A stretch of 64,000 bases of DNA, from contig NZ_CP054041.1 of assembly GCF_013282665.1 (NCBI RefSeq), forward strand, positions 310,001 through 374,000. The letters run 5' to 3'. The stretch comes from Listeria monocytogenes (GTDB taxonomy: Bacteria > Bacillota > Bacilli > Lactobacillales > Listeriaceae). The notes beneath the pieces were generated by a model. That model was given only the letters and a program-made list of their open reading frames with translations, made no database searches and was not told the origin of the DNA. Within the stretch, counting starts at the first letter, position 1. The number at the start of each line of letters is the position of its first letter. Both the position numbers and the translations under genes were made by a program. Of the stretch, positions 47,845 through 57,446 are shown piece after piece.

Positions 47845-48546
47845 TTAGTTAAAATCAACTACATATTTGGTTGACTCAGCATCTTCATAATGATATTGGA
47901 TAGCAATTGGCATCTCGTTTTCTGCATAAAAGACACTACTCAATTTGAAAACAGGATCATTTTCGTCTATATGCATATTTTTGATTTGCTCATTCCCAGC
48001 TAAAATAAGTTGAAGTTCCTGCTCAAGCTCAAATAATTTATATTTACCTGAATTAACAAGCTCAATAATATTAATAATTTGAAAATCTTTTGCTTGTAAA
48101 TCAGGGTATAAACTTAGTGGTAAAATTAAGCGGTCTAGCGTGACACCATGCTCACTTTTTTGGACAAACTTGATAGAATACACAAGTTCATTCTCTTTTA
48201 TACCAAACTTCTCTGCGTAAAATTTCCCAGCTTTACGGATGTAAAAGTCTTTAATGTCTTTTTTTAAGTTTTCATTGATATCGGTTTTCATAACACCTGT
48301 CATTTCCAGAATGTTCTGGGCTGTTAATTTTGGTTGGACATATAGCCCCACACCGTTTTTACGAACGACCAAACCTTCTTCGACTAATAGATCTACTGCA
48401 CGGCGAATGGTTGTCCGACTGCTAGAAAAAATTTCTTGCAAGGCTGTTTCGTTTGGCATTAGCATTCCCGGCTTATATTCATCGCGATTAATCCTATCTT
48501 TTATTTCTGAAGCTATTACTTCAAAAAGTGGCTTTTTAGCTCCCAT
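47845..48546 (-). CDS. GntR-family regulator with UTRA domain (second copy)
   Basis: 233 aa from the ATG at 48546, which has TGGAGG 11 bases upstream; the upstream GntR ends just before. wHTH: LFEVIASEIKDRINRDEYKPGMLMPNETALQEIFSSSRTTIRRAVDLLVEEGLVVRKNGVGLYV. UTRA ligand domain about residues 85-230. Probably senses a phosphosugar of this locus. Confidence 0.88.
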   Translation of the reverse strand: MGAKKPLFEVIASEIKDRINRDEYKPGMLMPNETALQEIFSSSRTTIRRAVDLLVEEGLVVRKNGVGLYVQPKLTAQNILEMTGVMKTDINENLKKDIKDFYIRKAGKFYAEKFGIKENELVYSIKFVQKSEHGVTLDRLILPLSLYPDLQAKDFQIINIIELVNSGKYKLFELEQELQLILAGNEQIKNMHIDENDPVFKLSSVFYAENEMPIAIQYHYEDAESTKYVVDFN

Positions 48547-48547
48547 T

Positions 48548-49279
48548 TCACTCATCCTCCAAGTAATCAAATATGTTTTTCGCATTGATTTTGTATTTAA
48601 TTTGATTACCAATTAGATATTGTTTACTGTACTCAAAAGGTTCATCATTTTGATCGAATGCTTTACTCACTACTTCAAAAAGCGGCGTGTTTAGTGGTAC
48701 CTTTAATGCTTCTGCTAGCTTTTCATTCGCTGATACAAAGCGCAATTCTTCGCGCCCGTAGGTAGGTTTAATAGCAAACTGCTTTTCTAATACATTGTAT
48801 AGCGAGGAATTATTTAAATCGATTTTCTCAATACCAGCAAATCTCGTGCTATCAATAAAAGATATTTCATAAGAAAATGGCTTATTATTAATAATTCTTC
48901 GCCGCACTAACTTAAACACTGGCTTAGCTTCACTTAAGTTTAAAAAGTGATTCACTATGTCTTTGCCGGCCACTATTTCTTGTGATATTACTTCTACTTT
49001 CTGTTCTCCCGGCAATTGGCTGCTCATGGAATTCATTTGCAATATATTGATTGTTTGTTTTTGATTAATTTCGATTCCTTTTCGGTTTCTTTTTTGGATG
49101 ACTGCTTCTTTTTCAAGTGTATCAAGTGACCGTCTGAGCGTTGTTCTACTGACACCCAGTTCGTTTTCAAGCGCACGTTCTGATGGGAAACTTGTTTCTC
49201 CGGCTGCTACTTTTTCTTGGATAAGCTGTCTTAGTTGTTCTTCACTTTGCACCGATGGCGACAAGTCTTTATATTCCAT
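48548..49279 (-). CDS. GntR-family regulator with UTRA domain (first copy)
   Basis: 243 aa. wHTH about residues 9-70: QLRQLIQEKVAAGETSFPSERALENELGVSRTTLRRSLDTLEKEAVIQKRNRKG; UTRA domain after residue 90 with FKLVRRRIINNKPFSYEISFIDSTRF. The ATG at 49279 follows AAGAGGTGG. Heads the operon that carries the second GntR and the PTS genes. The two are diverged paralogues, not duplicates at the DNA level. Confidence 0.88.
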   Translation of the reverse strand: MEYKDLSPSVQSEEQLRQLIQEKVAAGETSFPSERALENELGVSRTTLRRSLDTLEKEAVIQKRNRKGIEINQKQTINILQMNSMSSQLPGEQKVEVISQEIVAGKDIVNHFLNLSEAKPVFKLVRRRIINNKPFSYEISFIDSTRFAGIEKIDLNNSSLYNVLEKQFAIKPTYGREELRFVSANEKLAEALKVPLNTPLFEVVSKAFDQNDEPFEYSKQYLIGNQIKYKINAKNIFDYLEDE

Positions 49280-49359
49280 ATTTCCACCTCTTTTTTCAAA
49301 TCATCTATGTTTTTCGCTTTTACAAAAGATACAGCTTTAAACATTTTTAATACCACTTC

Positions 49360-49388
49360 ATTGTAAACGGTTGCATTTTATTTGTCAA
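49360..49388 (-). promoter_or_regulatory. PTS operon promoter with overlapping cre
   Basis: Minus strand: -35 TTGACA (49383-49388), 17-base spacer, -10 TACAAT (49360-49365). The cre TTGTAAACGGTTGCA (49361-49375, read on plus) fits the WTGNAANCGNWNNCW consensus fully and covers the -10 and spacer, so CcpA would repress. Confidence 0.85.
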
Positions 49389-49402
49389 TAGTCTTTTTGC
49401 AT

Positions 49403-49442
49403 AAAAAAAGCATGAGCCAGATTTTCCCATCCAACTCACGCT
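49403..49442 (-). terminator. Terminator after the aldo/keto reductase gene
   Basis: Minus strand AGCGTGAG pairs with CTCATGCT (one G-U) followed by seven T. Loop about 18 bases. Confidence 0.8.
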
Positions 49443-49450
49443 CTGTTTGA

Positions 49451-50446
49451 TTATTTGGTTGTAGGTAGTGCTCCAACTACCGGGTGCGGAATATATAATT
49501 CTTCTAGATAGTTAACTTCATCTGCTGTTAGTTCAATATTTAGCGCTTCTACCGCGCTTTCCAGATGACTTTCTTTTTGCGCTCCGATGATGGGTGAAGT
49601 GATTTCATCTTTATTTAATAGCCACGCTAAAGCAATTTTATCTCGAGATACTTGGTGCGTTTTTGCAAGTTCAGCCACACGTTCAATAATACCTTTATCT
49701 GCATTCGCCATATCATCATATTTAGATTTTTGAACGGAGTCCGTTTCAGAACGATTCGTTGTTTCACTCAAATCTCGCGTTAATCGTCCTGATGCCAGCG
49801 GGCTGTATGGCGTAATCGCAATTTTTTCATCACGACAAAACGGAATCATTTCTCGCTCTTCTTCCCGGTAAATCATGTTGTAATGATTTTGCATGGAAAC
49901 GAATTTTGTAAAGCCATTTCTTTCGGCGACGCGTTGTGCTTTTTGGAACTGCCAAGCATACATCGCACTCGCTCCAATGTAACGCGCTTTCCCTGACTTA
50001 ACGACATCGTGTAAAGCTTCCATCGTTTCTTCAATTGGCGTATTTTCATCAAAACGGTGAATGATATATAAATCCACATAATCTGTTTCTAAGCGTTTTA
50101 AACTATGGTCGATTTCGCTCAAAATGGTTTTTCTGGATAAGCCACCACTATTCGGGCGATCCGGACGCATTGTTTGTTGCACCTTGGTTGCTAAAACAAT
50201 GTCATCTCGGTTAGCATAGTCTTTGAGTGCACGGCCAACGATTTTTTCACTTTCACCATAAGAATAAATATTTGCAGTGTCAAAGAAATTAATACCCAGA
50301 TCAAGTGCTTTTTTTATAATTGGGCGGCTATTCGCTTCATCCAAAACCCATTTATGAATCCATTTGTCTTTATCGCCGAATCCCATTGTTCCTAAACAAA
50401 TTTTCGACACATCCATCCCAGTATTACCAAATTTTACATATTCCAT
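49451..50446 (-). CDS. Aldo/keto reductase
   Basis: 331 aa NADPH oxidoreductase. Tetrad region: FFDTANIYSYGESEKIVGRAL (Asp/Tyr), DIVLATKVQQT (Lys), YVDLYIIHRFDENTPIEETMEAL (His), and C-terminal IGAQKESHLESAVEALNIELTADE. Start ATG at 50446 with CTAGGAGGG; the longer frame has no site. Closest to YajO/YghZ-type general reductases; substrate unknown. Alone between two terminators. Confidence 0.88.
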   Translation of the reverse strand: MEYVKFGNTGMDVSKICLGTMGFGDKDKWIHKWVLDEANSRPIIKKALDLGINFFDTANIYSYGESEKIVGRALKDYANRDDIVLATKVQQTMRPDRPNSGGLSRKTILSEIDHSLKRLETDYVDLYIIHRFDENTPIEETMEALHDVVKSGKARYIGASAMYAWQFQKAQRVAERNGFTKFVSMQNHYNMIYREEEREMIPFCRDEKIAITPYSPLASGRLTRDLSETTNRSETDSVQKSKYDDMANADKGIIERVAELAKTHQVSRDKIALAWLLNKDEITSPIIGAQKESHLESAVEALNIELTADEVNYLEELYIPHPVVGALPTTK

Positions 50447-50520
50447 CGAAAACCCTCCTAGTTCATTTCTAGTACTATTACAGCATAAACCTTGAAGTCC
50501 ACTCCAAGTCAAGCTTTAAC

Positions 50521-50556
50521 TAAAAAAATCTCTCAGAATATCCGAGAGATTTTTTA
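50521..50556 (-). terminator. Terminator after alsS
   Basis: AATCTCTC (50527-50534) pairs with GAGAGATT (50544-50551); A-run to the left gives the minus-strand T-tract. Also T-rich to the right. Confidence 0.9.
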
Positions 50557-50560
50557 GGTT

Positions 50561-52258
50561 TTAATAAAATTGGTCAGGTAGTAAAGTTTCGCCGAGTTTA
50601 ATGTTATCTCGGTAATCAATTGGAATATCTACAACGACAGGACCTTCTGTTTCAAGTGCTTCTTTTAATACGTCACTAAGTTCTGACGGTTTAGTTACAC
50701 GAAGCCCCTTGGCACCGAAACTTTCTGCAAATTTTACGATATCAACATCACCAAAACGAACAGCTGCTTCTTTACCGTATTTCATTTTTTGTTGGAAAGC
50801 AACCATGTCATAGCTGCCATCATTCCATACAAGGTGTACAAGGGGGGCACGCAAGCGGACAGCTGTTTCTAATTCCATTGCGGAAAATAGGAAGCCACCG
50901 TCACCAGAAATCGAGACAACTTTTTCACCCGGATGCACGAGCGTTGCAGCAATTCCCCAAGGAAGCGCGACACCAAGCGTTTGCATACCGTTACTGAAAA
51001 GCAGACGGCGTGGTTCATAGGAGCGAAAATGACGCGCCATCCAAATATAATGCGAACCAACGTCGACAGTTACAGTAACGTTATCATCAATCGCCGAACG
51101 CAGCGTTTGAATGACAGATAGCGGATGCACGCGACCTGTTTCATCACTTTCTGGCGGAACATCTCGTTCTTCTAATTGGGCGTGAAGTTCTTTTAATGTT
51201 TCTAGTTCTTTATCCGCTAATTCCAAACCGCTAAACTTCGCATTTACACGGTCTAAAGTAAGCGCGATGTTTCCGACTAATTCTGTTACTGGTTGATAAT
51301 AATGGTCGATATCAGCTCGAATGTCGTCTAAATGCACAATCGTTCTATCACCAGAGGCATTCCAAGCTTTTGGATCGTATTCAATCGGATCATAACCAAC
51401 CGTAATAACTAAATCCGCTTTATTCAATAAAATATCCCCAGGTTGGTTGCGGAACAGACCAACACGTCCAAAAAAGTCATCTTCTAAGTCGCGCGAAATG
51501 ACACCAGCCGCTTGGAATGTTTCTACTACAGGGATACTTGTTTTTTGGAGTAAGCGACGAATCGCGCCAGTTACTTCCGGGCTAGACGCTCGCATACCTA
51601 ATAGTAATACCGGTAATTTCGCTTTTTTCAAACGAGTAACGAGTTTGGCGACTTGCTCTTTCGAAGCCGGACCATTTTCTGGTTTAGCAAGCGGGCGAAT
51701 TGCTTTTACTGGCACATTCGGTTCATTCACGATATCTTGTGGCAAACTGACAAAAGCGGCGCCTTGGTTTGGTTCAGCGGCAGAGCGAAAAGCGTTAGTG
51801 ATAGCTTCTGGAATACTTTCAGCGTGAACTACTTCTTCGCTATATTTTGTAATTGGACGGAAAAGTGCGGCATTATCCATTGATTGGTGGGTTTTTTTTA
51901 GGCGATCTTGTCTGGTTACGTTTCCAGCAATCGCAACGACCGGGTCTCCTTCAGCGGTTGCAGTTACAAGCCCAGTGGCAAGGTTTGATGCGCCAGGTCC
52001 ACTAGTTACAAGCACAACACCAGGCTTACCTGTTAGACGACCGATAGCAGCAGCCATAAACGCCGCATTTTGTTCATGACGACTGACAATTAATTCTGGC
52101 CCACGTTCTTCCATCACATCGAAAACTTTATCAATTTTCGCTCCCGGAATCCCGAATACATGCGTAACACCTTGATTAATTAGGCTGTCTACAACTAAAT
52201 CTGCTCCTGATTTCCCTTGCGCTATTACTTTTTCTTGGTCTTTTTCTAGTTTCGCCAT
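50561..52258 (-). CDS. alsS: Catabolic acetolactate synthase
   Basis: ThDP enzyme for acetoin formation, 565 aa. ATG at 52258 chosen: AAAGGATGA lies upstream at proper spacing, whereas ATG 52267 is inside it. Pyr domain [20 protein letters not shown] and catalytic Glu in [18 protein letters not shown]; ThDP/Mg motif [35 protein letters not shown]. No small-subunit gene next to it, and the sequence is of AlsS type rather than IlvB. Promoter carries two direct repeats. Confidence 0.95.
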   Translation of the reverse strand: MAKLEKDQEKVIAQGKSGADLVVDSLINQGVTHVFGIPGAKIDKVFDVMEERGPELIVSRHEQNAAFMAAAIGRLTGKPGVVLVTSGPGASNLATGLVTATAEGDPVVAIAGNVTRQDRLKKTHQSMDNAALFRPITKYSEEVVHAESIPEAITNAFRSAAEPNQGAAFVSLPQDIVNEPNVPVKAIRPLAKPENGPASKEQVAKLVTRLKKAKLPVLLLGMRASSPEVTGAIRRLLQKTSIPVVETFQAAGVISRDLEDDFFGRVGLFRNQPGDILLNKADLVITVGYDPIEYDPKAWNASGDRTIVHLDDIRADIDHYYQPVTELVGNIALTLDRVNAKFSGLELADKELETLKELHAQLEERDVPPESDETGRVHPLSVIQTLRSAIDDNVTVTVDVGSHYIWMARHFRSYEPRRLLFSNGMQTLGVALPWGIAATLVHPGEKVVSISGDGGFLFSAMELETAVRLRAPLVHLVWNDGSYDMVAFQQKMKYGKEAAVRFGDVDIVKFAESFGAKGLRVTKPSELSDVLKEALETEGPVVVDIPIDYRDNIKLGETLLPDQFY

Positions 52259-52334
52259 CGTTATCATCCTTTGTTATATAAATTATTTATATTTTAATAG
52301 TACAGTTTTTATAAATACCTCATCTACAAGATTT

Positions 52335-52409
52335 ATTATACTACTTAAAAGAATTATTTCAAGATTCACGACTCAGAAACTGTTATATAATTAAATAAAA
52401 ACTGTTATA
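52335..52409 (-). promoter_or_regulatory. alsS promoter with two 11-bp direct repeats
   Basis: Minus strand: -35 TTGAAA (52357-52362), 16-base spacer, -10 TATAAT (52335-52340). Upstream the sequence AAACTGTTATA occurs at 52377-52387 and 52399-52409, 22 bp apart, the placement of an activator. Shares the TAACAGTTT core with the alsD upstream region. Confidence 0.65.
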
Positions 52410-52411
52410 CA

Positions 52412-52447
52412 TAAAAAGAAAAGACTTAGATAAACTAAGTCTTTTCT
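52412..52447 (-). terminator. Terminator after the solute-binding protein gene
   Basis: AAAAGACTTAG (52421-52431) pairs with CTAAGTCTTTT (52437-52447), 5-base loop, T-run on the minus strand. Confidence 0.92.
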
Positions 52448-52452
52448 CGCAT

Positions 52453-53910
52453 TTATTCTTGTGAAGCACGGTATTCATCGTATTGTTTTTGCATTTCTTT
52501 CATTACTTTTTTCATCCCTGCATCATTTAATTTCGCTTTGAATTTTTCTGTATATTCAACAGGATCCACTGTTCCTGTCAGAAGCGCCGGTGCAAATTCA
52601 TTACACACATTGGTAATTGATGCTATTTCAGTTCGAACTTTAGAGGAGTCAAAATAGAAACCTAAGCCCGGTGATGCAACTGATTTTTTATTAAATTCTT
52701 TAAATTGATCCCATTTATCCGCCGGCTCATCTTCATATAATTTTAGAATGAAGTGATTTCCAAGCGCATACGTTGGCATGCTGTAACGTTCCACACGTGC
52801 TGGTAGATCTTGAATTTTACCGTCATCTAACTCTTTATAATGGGTTCCTTCAATTCCTTTATCGACTAAATTACGTAAATATTCATCCGTGTTAAGTAAA
52901 TCAAGGAATTTCACTGCTTCTTCCGGATGTTGGCTTGTAACAGAAACAGCTTGAATCGCACCAGTTACAGAGTTATTTTTGATGATAGGAGTTTCAGCAA
53001 TTGGCTGAGTGACGACTTTATATTTGCCGCCTGTATTTTTATCCCAAATATTTTCTGCATATGGTTGGTATTTTTCAATCCGTACAAACCAGTTTTCTTT
53101 ATCGTATGACCATGGATCTGTGGAGGTTGCGATATCTTTTGTGACATATCCTTTTTGATAAAAGCTATGAAGCGATTTTAGGATATCTAATGTTTCGGGT
53201 TGCTCATAGAAGTTAACGATTTTGCCAGTGTCTTCATATTGATTTACGGCAAAAGGAAGAGGTACTGCATTATCAATCAAATAGTCATATGGGAAAGCTG
53301 GCTTAAAGTCTTTGTTCCCGCCGATTGGTGTGATACTTGGTTCGTTTTCTTTAATTGTTTTTAACATTGGTTCTAAATCGCTAAAGTTTTTTACTTTTGT
53401 TACGTCCATTTTATATTTGTCGACAAGATTTTTGTTAAAAACGTATACTTGTTGCTCGCCAACTTCTTTATTGGAAGGAACACCGTAAATGTTGCCGTCA
53501 ATGGTTGCACCTTCCCAAAGCACATCATTTAACTCGGCTTTCATTTTCTTGCCTTCTTTATCTAAATATTTATTTAATGGCAAGAAAGCACCTTTTTGCG
53601 AGTATGAAACGAATTCTCCTGCCGCAGAGTAAGCAATATCAAAATTTTCACCCGAGTTGATGACGGTTTGCATTCGTTTGCCATAGTCGCCCCAGTCGAT
53701 TTGAGTCATTTCTACTTTGACACCAATTTTTTCTTCTGTATATTTATTTACTTCTTTCATAACTTCTTCTGTGTCTTTTTGTGGCGTACCAATCATATAC
53801 CATTTCAGTGTCGGAACTTCATTTGCGTCTGCATTCTCATCGCTTCCGCATGCGCTTAAACCTAGTAGCAAGCAGAGTGATGCGATGATTACTCCCCATT
53901 TCTTTTTCAT
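52453..53910 (-). CDS. Extracellular solute-binding lipoprotein, sugar ABC importer
   Basis: 485 aa. Signal peptide MKKKWGVIIASLCLLLGLSAC with lipobox LSAC (Cys21). Mature protein is a family 1 solute-binding fold: VPTLKWYMIGTPQKDTEEVMKEVNKYTEEKIGVKVEMTQIDWGDYGKRMQTVINSGENFDIAYSA; the C-terminal part resembles DUF3502 of LipO-type proteins. Last gene of the unit with the LplC and LplB permeases. Ligand probably an oligosaccharide of mannose (context). Confidence 0.88.
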   Translation of the reverse strand: MKKKWGVIIASLCLLLGLSACGSDENADANEVPTLKWYMIGTPQKDTEEVMKEVNKYTEEKIGVKVEMTQIDWGDYGKRMQTVINSGENFDIAYSAAGEFVSYSQKGAFLPLNKYLDKEGKKMKAELNDVLWEGATIDGNIYGVPSNKEVGEQQVYVFNKNLVDKYKMDVTKVKNFSDLEPMLKTIKENEPSITPIGGNKDFKPAFPYDYLIDNAVPLPFAVNQYEDTGKIVNFYEQPETLDILKSLHSFYQKGYVTKDIATSTDPWSYDKENWFVRIEKYQPYAENIWDKNTGGKYKVVTQPIAETPIIKNNSVTGAIQAVSVTSQHPEEAVKFLDLLNTDEYLRNLVDKGIEGTHYKELDDGKIQDLPARVERYSMPTYALGNHFILKLYEDEPADKWDQFKEFNKKSVASPGLGFYFDSSKVRTEIASITNVCNEFAPALLTGTVDPVEYTEKFKAKLNDAGMKKVMKEMQKQYDEYRASQE

Positions 53911-53929
53911 TAAATTCCCTCCATCTTTT

Positions 53930-54901
53930 TTATTCTTTTACGCCGCCAATTGTGAGTCCACTAATAAAGTATTTTTGGAAAAACGGATAGGTAATTGCGA
54001 TTGGTAACGTCGAAATAACAACCATCGCCATTTTTGCACCGTCTTGTGGTATGGACTTAAACGCGCCGGCAGTATAAGCAATTTCAGAGTTTTGCCGCAT
54101 GAATTCTAAGTTATTTTCAATTTTCATAAGTAGTGATTGTAATGGCACTAAATTCGGATTATCAATATAAAGTGACGCTTGGAACCAGTCATTCCAGTAT
54201 CCGAGTGTCGAGAAGAGTGCAATTGTCGCAAGCCCCGGTAAGGAAAGCGGAACCACCATTTGTAAAAAGATTCGTAGTTCCCCGGCGCCTTCAATTCGAG
54301 CCGCCTCAAGTATTGGTTCTGGAATAGACCGTAAAAAGAATGTGCGCATAATCATAATGTAAAAAGCATTCATTGCTAATGGTAAAATCATCGCCCAAAT
54401 ACTATTTCGCAAGTGCAAAAATTGCGTCATAACGATATATGCAGGCACCATCCCGCCACTAAATAACATGGTGAAAAAGGCAATAAATGTAAATTGACGA
54501 CGATACTTAAATTGCGGTCTTGATATCGCGTAGGAATAAAGAGCAATCATCGCCACACTGCATACCGTACCAATAACCGTAACTAAAATGGTAATACCGT
54601 ATGACTGTAATAGTTGTCCTTTCATCTTCCATAAGTACTCATACGCTTCCATGCTCCACTCTTTCGGTATTAGTTGAAAGCCGTTTGCCGCCAGAGATGA
54701 TTCACTAGAAAAAGAAATAACAATAATGTATAAAAACGGAAAAATACAAATGAGCGCTAGGAAAGCGAGCATAATATTCATCGCTACGTTCATTTTTTTC
54801 CCAAAACCAATAATGTCTTTGGCTGGTTTATTTTTTGCTGGTTTTTCCATCTCGCCTCGGACTTGTTCTATTTCACTCACTGCTTCAAGCTGTTCTGCCA
54901 A
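53930..54901 (-). CDS. Sugar ABC transporter permease, LplC/CUT1 type
   Basis: 323 aa, six membrane helices; EAA loop near IPEPILEAARIEGAGELRIFLQMVVPLSLPGLATIALF (about 212-249). The N-terminus has about 30 charged residues before the first helix. TTG start at 54901 with GGAGG 9 bases upstream. 18 bases after LplB. Confidence 0.9.
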   Translation of the reverse strand: MAEQLEAVSEIEQVRGEMEKPAKNKPAKDIIGFGKKMNVAMNIMLAFLALICIFPFLYIIVISFSSESSLAANGFQLIPKEWSMEAYEYLWKMKGQLLQSYGITILVTVIGTVCSVAMIALYSYAISRPQFKYRRQFTFIAFFTMLFSGGMVPAYIVMTQFLHLRNSIWAMILPLAMNAFYIMIMRTFFLRSIPEPILEAARIEGAGELRIFLQMVVPLSLPGLATIALFSTLGYWNDWFQASLYIDNPNLVPLQSLLMKIENNLEFMRQNSEIAYTAGAFKSIPQDGAKMAMVVISTLPIAITYPFFQKYFISGLTIGGVKE

Positions 54902-54919
54902 AGCACCTCGCCTCCTTTT

Positions 54920-55858
54920 CTAAAATAAGCCATATTCTGGATTTATTTTTTTCACGATGTAGTTAGTGAGTAGCACTAGAATAAAGCCGACGATGGACTG
55001 ATAGAAGCCAGCTGCTGCACTCATGCTCATATCTCCAAGTGACGTTAAACCTCGGTATACATATGTATCAATAACATCCGTCACTGGATAAAGCGGACCT
55101 GAATTTCGTGGTAATTGATAAAACAAACCAAAATCAGAGTTAAAAATCTTCCCGACATTCAAAATCGTTAAAATAACCATCAGTGGCGTTAATGCTGGAA
55201 TTGTTACATGCCTAATTTGTTGCCATTTGCCAGCACCATCAATCATTGCCGCCTCGTAGTAGGTCCGGTCGATTCCGGCAATTGCTGCAAGATAGACAAT
55301 ACTTCCATAACCCAAGCCTTTCCAAACATTCATCATGATAAGGATAAACGGCCAGTATTTCGGATCGTTATACCAGGAAATCGGGTCTTGTCCAAATGCA
55401 AGTAAAATATTATTCATCAGTCCACTGTCTTCGCTCAAAAAGCTGAACAAGAAATAGCTGACCACTACCCATGATAAAAAATGGGGGAAAAGCATTCCCG
55501 TTTGATAAATTTTTGCTCCTCGCTTATTTAGTAAGCTGTTGAAAATAATAGCAAGTGCTACACCAAGAAACAGCCCAACGATAATAAATACTAAATTATA
55601 AAGAACGGTGTTTCGGGTAATAATAAAAGCGTCGTTTGTTTGGAATAGGAATTTAAAATTTTCAAGTCCCACCCAGTCGCTGCTCATAATACTGGATAAA
55701 AATCCTTTCCCATCAATCTTGTAATCTTTAAATGCAATCACTGTACCAAACATTGGTAAGTATGAGAAAACCAGGAACCAAAGGACGCCTGGAAGTACCA
55801 TTAATAGCCAAATCCGATTAGCTCGAATTTGTGATAAAACTTTTTTCAATCCATTCAC
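54920..55858 (-). CDS. Sugar ABC transporter permease, LplB/CUT1 type
   Basis: 312 aa, six helices, long periplasmic-side loop after the first; EAA loop AGIDRTYYEAAMIDGAGKWQQIRHVTIPALTPLMVILTI (about 189-227). GTG start, AGAGGGG upstream. A cre-like element lies ahead. No ATPase gene is nearby, so a shared MsmX-like ATPase is likely used (inference from the subfamily). Confidence 0.9.
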   Translation of the reverse strand: MNGLKKVLSQIRANRIWLLMVLPGVLWFLVFSYLPMFGTVIAFKDYKIDGKGFLSSIMSSDWVGLENFKFLFQTNDAFIITRNTVLYNLVFIIVGLFLGVALAIIFNSLLNKRGAKIYQTGMLFPHFLSWVVVSYFLFSFLSEDSGLMNNILLAFGQDPISWYNDPKYWPFILIMMNVWKGLGYGSIVYLAAIAGIDRTYYEAAMIDGAGKWQQIRHVTIPALTPLMVILTILNVGKIFNSDFGLFYQLPRNSGPLYPVTDVIDTYVYRGLTSLGDMSMSAAAGFYQSIVGFILVLLTNYIVKKINPEYGLF

Positions 55859-55868
55859 CCCTCTTTTT

Positions 55869-55883
55869 TGTAAGTGCTTTCAA
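55869..55883. promoter_or_regulatory. Degenerate cre ahead of the ABC importer
   Basis: TGTAAGTGCTTTCAA (minus TTGAAAGCACTTACA) fits the cre consensus except for the central CG changed to CA. A weak TAAACT -10 lies nearby with no good -35, suggesting activation by the linked YesN-like regulator. Confidence 0.4.
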
Positions 55884-55961
55884 CATCTTTAGTTTATCGT
55901 TTTTACGAGGGTTAAAATAGTTGCGGATGTTTAGATTTATAGACAAATATTAGAAATAATC

Positions 55962-57446
55962 TTATTGATGGATTTTTCGGTAACGATTCGGCGTTTCACC
56001 TGTGTGCTTTTTGAACTGTCTATAAAAATAAGCCATATCGGTATAACCAGATTTCCGAGCGATGATGGTTAAGTTATCTTTTGTTTGCAGTAATTCTTCT
56101 TTTGCATAGTTCACTCGGTAGCGATTTAAATAATCAGTAAAATGTTCGCCCATTTCTTTTTGAAAAAGTTGACCGAGATAAACGGCATTAATATGGAAGT
56201 CATTACCAAGCGTTTTCAAAGACATTCCTTCTGCAAAATGTTCCGTGATATAAGAAAGCACGTTTTGAATAATGGGGCTTTTTGATTCATCTGTTTGTTT
56301 TTTGCGGTTATAGTAACGAATAGCATAGGCTAGCGTCGCCTCTTCCAATCCCTCAATACTCGTTTCTTCGGCAATTCTCCCCATGGATTCATTTAACTCT
56401 TTTGGATCTGATTCTGCCATCATGATAAGTAGCTCATTTAAAATATGGAGCATTTGATGTGGGTCGCTTTCCAGCTTGTGATCATTCCATTCTTTAAAAA
56501 AGTGCTGGATCCACGCTTTAATTTCTTTTTCGTTATTCATCACGAGGAGTTTCGCGAGTTGATGTTGTTTCCTTTTCGGACGCCAAGTATGTTTGGTACG
56601 TTTTTGATAGGCGATTAGGCTACCAGGCTCTTGAACAAGTCGTTCCGGAAGTAACCTAGTAAGTTGGCGAAAGGCTTGTGGGTACATCATTTCGCCTTGT
56701 ACTTTTTCACTGATAAACAGATAAAAAGCTTCATTCGAAAGGTGCTTTTTTACATCTTGATGAATCGCTAAAATTTGTTCGGATATTGAGGTTGGCTCGG
56801 TTATCCCTATCATTATTTCATTTTCTGGCGTAAGTAGCATAAATGGAAAGTCCTTCCGATATTGTTCAGAAAGATTTTTCCATTCAGTCAGATTAATTTC
56901 TTTTGTTGGTTGAATTTGGACGAGAACGGCATTTTCCTTTGAATTTAAAGTCATATCGTATAATGCCAGGCGCTCTTCCCATTCTTCTTTGTTTATTCGT
57001 AAATTTAGCCAGCGCCAAATCGTATTGTCCCGTAAGATGTAATACGCTTCTTCCCTTGGTATTACACTGTCTGTCATTTGTTTTTTCTCTATTTGTATAA
57101 ATGTTTCTTTTAATTCTTGTTCATTTAAAGGCTTTAGTAAATAATTTTCGATTCCCGCTGAAAGTCCTCGTTTCACATAATGAAAATCTTCAAATCCGGA
57201 AAGAACAATCGTTTTAGTTGCTGGTTGTCGTTTTTTCCATTCGTCAATTAATTCCAAACCATTCATTACGGGCATCTCTATATCAGTCAAAAGTACATCT
57301 ACTTCTTGGTTAGCAAATAAATCTAAGGCTACTGCGCCATTTTTGGCAGTTCCGATAATTTTAATTGATTGCTCAAATTCTGGAATAATACTTTCTAAAC
57401 CTTTGAGAATAAGGGGCTCGTCGTCTACTAGTACAATTTTTAGCAT
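55962..57446 (-). CDS. YesN-type response regulator (AraC output)
   Basis: 494 aa. Receiver about residues 1-120: KIVLVDDEPLILKGL (acidic pair), Asp55 in VLLTDIEMPVMNGLEL, Lys in LLKPLNEQEL. Middle region of unclear fold. AraC-type double HTH at the C-terminus (about 395-494): NVLSYITEHFAEGMSLKTLGNDFHINAVYLGQLFQKEMGEHFTDYLNRYRVNYAKEEL and KSGYTDMAYFYRQFKKHTGETPNRYRK. ATG overlaps the kinase stop by one base (TAATG). Likely activator of the linked sugar genes. Confidence 0.93.
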   Translation of the reverse strand: MLKIVLVDDEPLILKGLESIIPEFEQSIKIIGTAKNGAVALDLFANQEVDVLLTDIEMPVMNGLELIDEWKKRQPATKTIVLSGFEDFHYVKRGLSAGIENYLLKPLNEQELKETFIQIEKKQMTDSVIPREEAYYILRDNTIWRWLNLRINKEEWEERLALYDMTLNSKENAVLVQIQPTKEINLTEWKNLSEQYRKDFPFMLLTPENEIMIGITEPTSISEQILAIHQDVKKHLSNEAFYLFISEKVQGEMMYPQAFRQLTRLLPERLVQEPGSLIAYQKRTKHTWRPKRKQHQLAKLLVMNNEKEIKAWIQHFFKEWNDHKLESDPHQMLHILNELLIMMAESDPKELNESMGRIAEETSIEGLEEATLAYAIRYYNRKKQTDESKSPIIQNVLSYITEHFAEGMSLKTLGNDFHINAVYLGQLFQKEMGEHFTDYLNRYRVNYAKEELLQTKDNLTIIARKSGYTDMAYFYRQFKKHTGETPNRYRKIHQ

